A stretch of DNA of 64,000 bases. Source: Woronichinia naegeliana WA131. Its GTDB lineage: Bacteria > Cyanobacteriota > Cyanobacteriia > Cyanobacteriales > Microcystaceae. Numbering within the stretch: the stretch's first letter is position 1; each line of letters begins with the position of its first letter. The position numbers were made by a program, and so were the translations under genes. A model generated the notes under the pieces. That model saw nothing but the letters and a program-made list of their open reading frames with translations, was not told the origin of the DNA and did not search any database. The stretch lies in the NCBI GenBank assembly GCA_025370055.1, contig CP073041.1, positions 5,984,272-6,048,271 of the forward strand, written 5' to 3'. Of the stretch, positions 8,766 to 15,336 are shown piece by piece.

Positions 8766-9626
8766 CTAAAAGTGAGTTAGAGATACATTTGGGGGTAAAT
8801 CAGCCGTTAACTCCACCTCATAATCACTGAAATGACGCGGATATTCAACCCCTGACTTTAACTGAATAGAAAGCAGATCAAATAACTTGTGAGTAGGATA
8901 ATTACCCAAAGGAGACTCATGGCTAAAAATCCAAATGCCCTGGGTCGCCATCAATCCTCGTGCCGAAGAACGATCCACCTCAAACGCTTTGAGTATCGCT
9001 TCCCAAAACAAAGCTAAATCCTCCGTTGAAACACCCGTTTGTTGGACAAAATGCGGCGAAATAAAACCATAACTCTTATAAAGACCATAGGGAATAATAT
9101 TTTTACGCCCCATCGTCTTATTATCCTTGCCCTCAGTGGCTTCCGTCGCCGCACAACGAGTCACCGACAAATTAATAGGTAATACTTGATCCAAAGATTC
9201 AGCAAAGGACAATTGCACCGCACCGCGCACTTGACCCGCATTTTTACCCGTAGAAAGCACCGCGCCAAACATCCGAATATCATAGAAATTTTGACACATC
9301 CAATCCCGCGCCAAAGCCACATCCTTGGGAGCCGTTAACCGCTTTTTGTCTCCCAACTTTGACTCCAAATCATTGGCCGTAATTGACTCCGCGATCGCCT
9401 CATTGAGAATTGAATTCTCTGCGACAAAAATCCGTTGATCCGTCGTTAAAGTAACATAATTGCGAATCTTGCGTTTCAGACAAGCATCAGTGATTAAACC
9501 GTGACCCGTTTGTAAATCCGTGCGGGGCGTATTATCGGCATCAGGATCACCATTAGGATTACCATTTGTACAATCCAAAAGCCAGATAAAGTCATGTTTT
9601 TTAGTCGGATCGAGATGAATAGACAT
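8766..9626 (-). CDS. cas7: Type I-C Cascade backbone protein Cas7 (Csd2)
   Basis: 286 residues. The N-terminus (HDFIWLLDCTNGNPNGDPDADNTPRTD) is the hallmark Csd2/Cas7 opening, and ALARDWMCQNFYDIRMFGAVLSTG and ARGLMATQGIWIF are further family segments. Cas7 subunits polymerise along the crRNA and hold the target strand. AGGA lies just before the start at a normal ribosome-site distance. A 581-bp gap filled by MITE sequence separates it from cas8c, which is unusual for a I-C operon and may mean it uses a separate promoter. Confidence 0.95.
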   Translation of the reverse strand: MSIHLDPTKKHDFIWLLDCTNGNPNGDPDADNTPRTDLQTGHGLITDACLKRKIRNYVTLTTDQRIFVAENSILNEAIAESITANDLESKLGDKKRLTAPKDVALARDWMCQNFYDIRMFGAVLSTGKNAGQVRGAVQLSFAESLDQVLPINLSVTRCAATEATEGKDNKTMGRKNIIPYGLYKSYGFISPHFVQQTGVSTEDLALFWEAILKAFEVDRSSARGLMATQGIWIFSHESPLGNYPTHKLFDLLSIQLKSGVEYPRHFSDYEVELTADLPPNVSLTHF

Positions 9627-9680
9627 GGATTTTTTTCCTGTTTGAATAATAGAAATGAACGTGAATTAGGCGATCGTTGG

Positions 9681-10184
9681 AAGAAGACACGCTTTTAGGT
9701 TTTATCCCACTAAATCCCCCTTGGGAAGGGAAACTTTTAAGCGTTGATTGGTCTGTTTCCCTTTTTTAAAAGGCTACTGTGTACAGACCTCTTGAAAAAG
9801 ACACGCTTTGAGGTTTGATCCCCCTAAATCCCCCTTAAAAAGGGGAACTTTTGAGCGTTGATTGGTCTGTTTTCCTTTTTTAAAAAGCTACTGTGTACAG
9901 ACCTCTTGAAAAAGACACGCTTTTAGGTTTGATCCCCCTAAATCCCCCTTAAAAAGGGGGACTTCAAACCTTTAATTTGTCTTCCTCCTTTCAACGCTGT
10001 TCGTTACACAAATCTCCTGATCAAAAAAACTCAAAGCCATACACAGCAAGCTTTTCATCTTCTCCCCCCTTTTTAAGGGGGGCTGGGGGGGATCGAGTCC
10101 CAGTAAGGGTTTCAGCAACTTGTGCGTAATGGATAGCTTTGAAAGGGGGGCTAGGGGGGATTTTATGACTTTGTACACAGTAGC
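9681..10184. repeat. MITE-like element with tandem ~114-bp units, between cas8c and cas7
   Basis: Units sharing GACACGCTTT(T/G)AGG, CCCCCTAAATCCCCCTTAAA and GCTACTGTGTACAGACCTC repeat with a 114-bp period (GCTACTGTGTACA at 9773 and 9887). The right end at 10172-10184 is TGTACACAGTAGC, the inverse of that sequence, giving a terminal inverted repeat. The core element runs about 9887-10184 with 1-2 extra left units. Runs of C and G (CCCCCC..GGGGGG) can form hairpins. A relative sits at 57940-58152. No coding sequence is seen. Confidence 0.8.
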
Positions 10185-10207
10185 GATTAATAATTTAATT
10201 CGATAGA

Positions 10208-11962
10208 TTAATCATCCGCGTTAGACTGCGTATCGGATTTATCAGCCTCCTTGGTTTTGCGATGTAACTCAGACCAAAAACCTAGATCAAAATGGGCTTG
10301 GGCATTGGTATCAAAAACCTGGGGAATATCAGTCTTTTCAGTTAAATCAGCAATTTTTGCGTTAATTTCAGCTAAACGTTCAACGTAACTTTGCATAGTC
10401 TTAAATTGCCAACTTTCAAATAAGGCTAAATGATGTGTAGCCCCTGATCCTAAACGATGACTCATGGGTAAGGGAGAACAACCTGCTGAAGCATAGGCTT
10501 TCATAGCATTTGTATTAGTAAGTTGAAAATATTGTCCCTTTTTCTTATTAGTTTTGGCTTCCTGTTCTAAAAGAGCATGGACTCCTAATAAACGCCCATA
10601 CTGAAACGCAATTTCATGTGTTGGTGTCACTTGATTCCTCCTTTGTAGAGAATGAATATACATATTGAGAGCCAGCGATCGCGCATAGGACAATGAACTA
10701 AAGAGTTCAACGCCTTCAATTCGATTACGATGACAAATATTTTGGATAAAGGCGCTCGGTAATGGTTCCCCATAGATAGCATTGCGAACAATACTATTAA
10801 CCGTGCGAGGTAAAATTTCCTTAGACTCTCGAACCCCCGCCCTAGCTAACTGCCAAATACTCAGATAACCCCAACGATGATCCCCCGACTTATCCGACCA
10901 TTCTCGACCATAACCAGGTAAAAAATGAGGTTGGGAAGAATCATTTTGAGCTTGACTATTGAGAATTTGACTGTCCAGCCATTGCTGATAATGGGCCGCA
11001 AAATTAGGTTCCTGAATTTCTACCCAATCACGCACAACAATACGTCCCGCATTCCCCGTTAACGCTAAAATATAAAATTGCCAATCGGGATCAATATTTT
11101 GCTTGGACTGCTGGAATTGCGATAGATAATCTTTCACTGCTTGAGAATTAGGAGTACCAAACAAATCGCCACTGGCTAACCCAGAATCACTCCAAAAAGC
11201 ATAGACGATATTGGCGATCGCAATGTGATGCTTTTGCTCACGGAGAAGATAACTGAGAGCCTGGGATAAAAGTTCATCTGCTTGTACACTGAGAGGAGAC
11301 ACTAAGGCCCCTTCCAAGCCATAGGAAGAACAGGAGTCAAGATAGGCACTGAGTAAAGAACCGCCCTGGGCATTCGTGCCAGGTACACCCTTAACCTGTA
11401 AAGCAAATTTAGTCGTGATGGGAGCAACTTCTCCTGTCGCTAAACATTGCCCTAAAAGACGATTTTCTCCCGTTAACTCATCCACATATCTTGCCCAAAA
11501 TCGCTGAACAGAAGGTAAATCATGGACTAGGATTGACTCATCCTTAATGGCAAACATCACCGCTAAACTGGGATCAATTTCTAGACTCGGTTTGGTTTGC
11601 AAAAACGCTAAAATAGCCTTAACAGCCGATTCGTTAGTTTCTCGATAACAGCGTTCCAAAAGAGCTAAATAAGCTTCATTTTCGGGGCCGTCTCCTAACA
11701 CATATTTGGCAGTGTCGGTAATTAATTTGGGTTGCAGGGCATTGCGACGAATATGGGGACAATCGTATTTGCGTCCAGCTTTCGGCTTTTTGGGTTTACC
11801 CTTATGATCAAATTGTGCGGTTTCCAATGGTTCTAAGAGATAAAAACTGCCATCAGGATTCAAGCGAATCTGATAATAAACGGTTAATTCAGCGTAACCA
11901 GTGGGCGGTAATTTAGAAACAATTGATTCTCCAAATTTAACCAATTGAGTTAGGATTGTCAT
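10208..11962 (-). CDS. cas8c: Type I-C large subunit Cas8c (Csd1)
   Basis: 584 residues, the normal Csd1 size. It has the family start (MTILTQLVKFGES...LPPTGYAELTVYYQIRLNPDGSFY) and segments CPHIRRNALQPKLITDTAKYVLG and GSLLSAYLDSCSSYGLEG. In type I-C it recognises the PAM, and an internal start can supply the small Cas11c subunit; I did not locate that start. Its ATG overlaps the end of cas5 by 4 bp, so the two are translationally coupled. Confidence 0.95.
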   Translation of the reverse strand: MTILTQLVKFGESIVSKLPPTGYAELTVYYQIRLNPDGSFYLLEPLETAQFDHKGKPKKPKAGRKYDCPHIRRNALQPKLITDTAKYVLGDGPENEAYLALLERCYRETNESAVKAILAFLQTKPSLEIDPSLAVMFAIKDESILVHDLPSVQRFWARYVDELTGENRLLGQCLATGEVAPITTKFALQVKGVPGTNAQGGSLLSAYLDSCSSYGLEGALVSPLSVQADELLSQALSYLLREQKHHIAIANIVYAFWSDSGLASGDLFGTPNSQAVKDYLSQFQQSKQNIDPDWQFYILALTGNAGRIVVRDWVEIQEPNFAAHYQQWLDSQILNSQAQNDSSQPHFLPGYGREWSDKSGDHRWGYLSIWQLARAGVRESKEILPRTVNSIVRNAIYGEPLPSAFIQNICHRNRIEGVELFSSLSYARSLALNMYIHSLQRRNQVTPTHEIAFQYGRLLGVHALLEQEAKTNKKKGQYFQLTNTNAMKAYASAGCSPLPMSHRLGSGATHHLALFESWQFKTMQSYVERLAEINAKIADLTEKTDIPQVFDTNAQAHFDLGFWSELHRKTKEADKSDTQSNADD

Positions 11963-12561
11963 TTCGTCACCTCCATTACTCCTTGCCGTATTTTGGCGGG
12001 AAAAAATTTAGGTTTGCTTCCCGTTTCTGCAAACTCGATGGAATGCAACATTAAGCCTAAATCGGTGTTTAAATCCGCTAAGGGGCGATCGCTATCTTCT
12101 GGTTCTGCAAAATAGGCAACAAACTCTCGACAACCTAAAAATGGTTGCTGAAAACATTGTCCTTTGGCTACACGCCGCTTAAAAATTTCCGTATATTTGG
12201 TTAACGGATCGGTCGCATGGGATTGTAGGCGAATTTCTAGGGTGATCAAATAGGCCACATTGCGTAAAATCAGGGCGTGACGTTGAGTTCGATCCTTTTC
12301 AATTTCGATAACGCTCCCCGTTTTTGCCGAACGATCCGATTGACGGGATTTGATCATATTGCGAAGAATTGAAGTCTTTTGAATGGGATGTAAAACACCA
12401 ATTCGCACAATTTCATAGGCAATTTCGGGCTTCCAAAAAATGGCCTCGGCCACACCCTTAGCCGCCGTTGGAGTGATTACATCATAGGACACCTGTTCAG
12501 TTTTAAATTCAGGTCGAGTGAAAAGAGCGCGATCGCCCCAAACCTTAAAGGTAATTTCCAT
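11959..12561 (-). CDS. cas5: Type I-C Cas5d crRNA-processing endonuclease
   Basis: I place the start at the ATG at 12561 (200 residues), where MEITFKVWGDRALFTRPEFK begins, the normal Cas5d N-terminus. A 39-residue open extension upstream overlaps the HTH gene and has no Cas5 similarity. In type I-C this protein replaces Cas6, cutting repeats to leave an 11-nt 5' handle and capping Cascade. KDRTQRHALILRNVAYLI contains the conserved region with the catalytic His. The stop overlaps the cas8c start. Confidence 0.93.
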   Translation of the reverse strand: MEITFKVWGDRALFTRPEFKTEQVSYDVITPTAAKGVAEAIFWKPEIAYEIVRIGVLHPIQKTSILRNMIKSRQSDRSAKTGSVIEIEKDRTQRHALILRNVAYLITLEIRLQSHATDPLTKYTEIFKRRVAKGQCFQQPFLGCREFVAYFAEPEDSDRPLADLNTDLGLMLHSIEFAETGSKPKFFPAKIRQGVMEVTK

Positions 12562-12571
12562 CAGAACTGCC

Positions 12572-12802
12572 TCAGCGTTGAACAGAAAACAAGACTTGCC
12601 AGGAGCAATTACGGTGACTATTTTGCGACAAACAGTAAACTTCCCATGATTGCGAACGATAGGGCATTTTCCCTTCACGTTTAGCGCGGTTTAGTGTTGC
12701 TGTTGAGACATTCACCAATGCTGCTGCCCGTTGAGTTGAGCAACAGGACTCGATCACAACCTTCTGGGGCATATCGAACACACTCAGTTGTTTAGCTACC
12801 AT
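12572..12802 (-). CDS. Small helix-turn-helix protein, candidate cas regulator
   Basis: 76 residues, first gene of the minus-strand cas operon, ending 10 bp before cas5. STQRAAALVNVSTATLNRAKRE (residues ~22-43) reads as a helix-turn-helix. The remainder (SQSWEVYCLSQNSHRNCSWQVLF) is unrecognised. The start codon lies inside one copy of the CCATTAAAC motif repeated in the divergent promoter, which would suit autoregulation. It is not a known Cas protein. A longer fused or frameshifted version cannot be excluded because the alternative frame is also open through the overlap. Confidence 0.5.
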   Translation of the reverse strand: MVAKQLSVFDMPQKVVIESCCSTQRAAALVNVSTATLNRAKREGKMPYRSQSWEVYCLSQNSHRNCSWQVLFSVQR

Positions 12803-12914
12803 TAAACTAACCCCTTAATTTCTACTAAAAATATTATGTCCATTAAACCAACCTATTGACAAGGGGGGAGCAAAAAAATATTTTGGAGTGAGGATTGAAA
12901 CAGTTTAATGGTTC
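12799..12914. promoter_or_regulatory. Divergent cas promoter with three CCATTAAAC sites
   Basis: Plus strand (cas3): TTGACA at 12856-12861, a 17-bp spacer, and TATTTT at 12879-12884, putting the start near 12890-12892. Minus strand (HTH-cas5-cas8c-cas7): TTGTCA, sharing the same -35 bases (12857-12862), then CATAAT at 12833-12838 after 18 bp. CCATTAAAC occurs at 12799-12807 (over the HTH start) and 12840-12848 (in the minus-strand spacer). It occurs inverted at 12903-12911 (in the cas3 leader). The positions suit a repressor acting on both promoters; no binding is proven. Confidence 0.6.
12885..12901 (+). repeat. Degenerate CRISPR half-repeat at the predicted cas3 transcription start
   Basis: GGAGTGAGGATTGAAAC matches the last 18 bases of the CRISPR repeat in its transcribed orientation (GGAGTTGAGGATTGAAAC) with a single missing T. 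The 11 bases that would form a type I-C crRNA 5' handle (AGGATTGAAAC, 12891-12901) are intact. They begin where the cas3 promoter boxes predict the transcript start. The upstream half of the repeat is absent. Confidence 0.8.
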
Positions 12915-15080
12915 ATGATAAGTAAAAGCAAACCTCAGTTATCTGGGGCTTTGAGGATTTCAAGACTCCCTCATCAGGGACAAACCCAAACCGTCAAAGA
13001 CCATCTCCTCGAAACAGGAGCGATCGCCGCCAGGAACCTAGAACATCTGAGCCAAATTAACCTGCTTGTTATTTCCCTCGCTCAGACCGCAGGCCACTGG
13101 CACGATTTGGGTAAATTCAGCAACGAATGGCAAAGCTATCTCAACCAAGGGATTCCCAAAAAGTCCCCTGGCCATGCCAAACAGGGCGCGATTCTAGCCT
13201 TTCAACAAAAATGCTATCCCGTCGCCAGTGCGATCCTGGGTCATCATGCCGGTTTGCACAATTGGACAAATGTCGATAGTTTGCAAGAAAAACTCAAAAA
13301 TAAGTCTGATTGGGATGGGATTAAGGCGATCGCCGAGCAAGAATTTTCCCCCGAATTTTTTCAAGCTCCCGACTACAGCTTGAAGGATTCTAAAAATGAA
13401 ATCTCTAAAGATGAACTACTAACTCGCATTATTTTTTCTGCCCTCATTGATGCCGATCACGAAAGTGTGGCCCGTTTTATGGGAACTTGGCAAGAACCGC
13501 AAACTGTTAGTTTAGAAACTATCCGCGATCGTTTTGAAAATTACGTTCAAAAATTAACGAAAAACTCGGAATCTAGCCCCATTAATCAGATTAGAACCGA
13601 CATTTATCAAACCTGTCGTCAGTCAGCCTTAAATGAGCCAGGCTTCTTTCGACTCAGTACACCGACTGGGGGCGGAAAAACTCTCAGTGCCATGATTTTC
13701 GCTCTGGATCATGCCATTCACAATCAACAAAATCGGATTATTTATTGTCCACCTTATACCAGTATTATCGAACAATCTGCTGATATTTACCGTCAAGCCT
13801 GCGGTGAAGATGTTGTCTTAGAACACCATAGTGGCGTAATTTTTGAGAACGAAGAAGAATTAAAAAATTATGAAATAGCGTCTCAACGTTGGGATTATCC
13901 CATTATTGTCACTACCACCGTTCAATTCTTTGAAAGTTTGTTCAGTCGTCACCCTAGCCAATGTCGAAAAGTTCACCGTATCACCAACAGCGTTATTGTT
14001 CTAGATGAAATTCAAGTTTTGCCCGAAAAATATCTCGCTCCGATCATGCAAATATTACGTGAATTGGTGGAAGATTGGCATTGCACCGTTGTTTTTTGTT
14101 CCGCAACTCAGCCTTGGTACGGTGTATTAAAACCACCCACTTTTGAAGATATTATCCCTCCGCAAAAACGCGACCAACATTTTGCTATTCTTGGCCAACG
14201 AGTTCACTATCATTATCAGCCGACTCCTTGGACTTGGGAAGATTTACTAAGAGATATTCAACAAAATCAACACCCAAATGCCCTGATTGTCGTTAGCCGT
14301 AAAAAAGCAGCTAAAACAGGATTTGAGGCTCTTTCTCTGCTCGGCAATTGTTATCATCTTAGCACTAATTTATATGCTCAACACCGCCGCCAAATTATTC
14401 AAGAAATTAAACAACGCCTCAAGGAAAAATTGCCCACTTTTTTGATTAGTACCCAGTTAGTTGAAGCGGGAGTTGATCTTGATTTTGATGCAGGCTATCG
14501 TCTGATTACAGGTCTAGATTCTATTATTCAAACCGCAGGTCGTATTAATCGCAATCATCGCCCCTCAAGTTCTCCGTTAACTATTTTTGACCTAGAAAAT
14601 TGTGAAAGATTACCCAGCGATCGCCAACGAATACTTTATACTCAAAAAAAACTAGAAGATTTACAAAAACAAAATAAAATTCAAGCCTTGGATCAAGAGG
14701 AAAATTGTTCGGGCTATTTTAAAACCTTATTTACGGCTAAACATACTCAGTCCTCTAACCAAGTCAACAATTTTGATGAAGAAGATATTAACTCTAAAAG
14801 ATTAAATTATGAGTTTAAAAAGGTTAGTGAGGCCTTTAAACTAATTGAAGAAAATAACAAAATTGATGTCATTATTACCCGCGATCGCCGTGCTTCTGAA
14901 CTGATTAATAAACTTAAGTCAGATAACTTTCTCAATCAAAAAGAATGGCGTGAACTTTATCAATATTCCGTTAGTGTGACAACCGCGATCGCCCAAGCCA
15001 AGGGGGAAATCATCAATCAGAATGTTTGCCTATGGAAAGGTGATTATGATCAGTCTCTTGGTCTTATTTCGACAAATTAG
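12915..15080 (+). CDS. cas3: Type I-C Cas3 nuclease-helicase
   Basis: 721 residues. An N-terminal HD nuclease domain contains GHWHDLGKFSNEW at ~60-72, with LGHHAGLHNW and LIDADHES further on. A superfamily 2 helicase follows: motif I TPTGGGKTLSAM (~249), motif II DEIQ in place of DEAH (~364), motif III FCSATQP, and motif VI region IQTAGRINRNHR. Cas3 is recruited by target-bound Cascade and degrades DNA 3'-5'. It is transcribed away from the other cas genes, with its own promoter and a ~24-nt leader containing CRISPR-repeat-like sequence. It ends 37 bp from a tRNA gene. Confidence 0.95.
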   Translation: MISKSKPQLSGALRISRLPHQGQTQTVKDHLLETGAIAARNLEHLSQINLLVISLAQTAGHWHDLGKFSNEWQSYLNQGIPKKSPGHAKQGAILAFQQKCYPVASAILGHHAGLHNWTNVDSLQEKLKNKSDWDGIKAIAEQEFSPEFFQAPDYSLKDSKNEISKDELLTRIIFSALIDADHESVARFMGTWQEPQTVSLETIRDRFENYVQKLTKNSESSPINQIRTDIYQTCRQSALNEPGFFRLSTPTGGGKTLSAMIFALDHAIHNQQNRIIYCPPYTSIIEQSADIYRQACGEDVVLEHHSGVIFENEEELKNYEIASQRWDYPIIVTTTVQFFESLFSRHPSQCRKVHRITNSVIVLDEIQVLPEKYLAPIMQILRELVEDWHCTVVFCSATQPWYGVLKPPTFEDIIPPQKRDQHFAILGQRVHYHYQPTPWTWEDLLRDIQQNQHPNALIVVSRKKAAKTGFEALSLLGNCYHLSTNLYAQHRRQIIQEIKQRLKEKLPTFLISTQLVEAGVDLDFDAGYRLITGLDSIIQTAGRINRNHRPSSSPLTIFDLENCERLPSDRQRILYTQKKLEDLQKQNKIQALDQEENCSGYFKTLFTAKHTQSSNQVNNFDEEDINSKRLNYEFKKVSEAFKLIEENNKIDVIITRDRRASELINKLKSDNFLNQKEWRELYQYSVSVTTAIAQAKGEIINQNVCLWKGDYDQSLGLISTN

Positions 15081-15116
15081 ACGCATGATCAAGACCCTCT
15101 CAACAAAAATTAAAAA

Positions 15117-15189
15117 TGGCTCAAGCGGGATTTGAACCTGCGACCTTGGGCTTATGAGTCCCCTGCTCTAACCACTGAGCTACTGAGCC
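15117..15189 (-). tRNA. tRNA with CAU anticodon (Ile2 or elongator Met)
   Basis: The minus strand folds as a cloverleaf. Acceptor arm: GGCTCAG/TTGAGCC with discriminator A. D-arm: GCTC...GAGC. Anticodon loop: CTCATAA (anticodon at 15154-15156). T-arm: GCAGGTTCAAATCCCGC-like. The D-arm and GGTCGCAGG context resemble the tRNA-Ile2 type whose C34 becomes lysidine, but elongator Met is possible. CCA is not encoded. It lies between convergent cas3 and the LysM/M23 gene. Confidence 0.9.
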
Positions 15190-15257
15190 TAGTTTTCACT
15201 TTTCCTATCCTACACCAATATTTGCATCTAAGTAAACCTTTCAGACAAACTTTTAAA

Positions 15258-15286
15258 CAAAAAAGAGAGCCGTTTAGCTCTCTCTT
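15258..15286 (-). terminator. Intrinsic terminator of the LysM/M23 gene
   Basis: On the minus strand AGAGAGC-TAAAC-GGCTCTCT forms a strong hairpin followed by TTTTTT. It lies about 50 bp downstream of the peptidase stop codon and before the tRNA. Confidence 0.85.
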
Positions 15287-15336
15287 TCTAAAATCAAAAT
15301 ATAGTTTATATGCTCTATTCAAGAGAATCTAACATT

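Noticed and set aside
11959-12678. Longer Cas5 with a 39-residue N-terminal extension
   Set aside because: The extension overlaps the HTH gene, starts at GTG without a ribosome site, and the family start matches the ATG at 12561.
12820-12884. A complete second CRISPR repeat or mini-array in the cas promoter
   Set aside because: Only the 3' half-repeat at 12885-12901 is recognisable; no match to the other half was found on either side.
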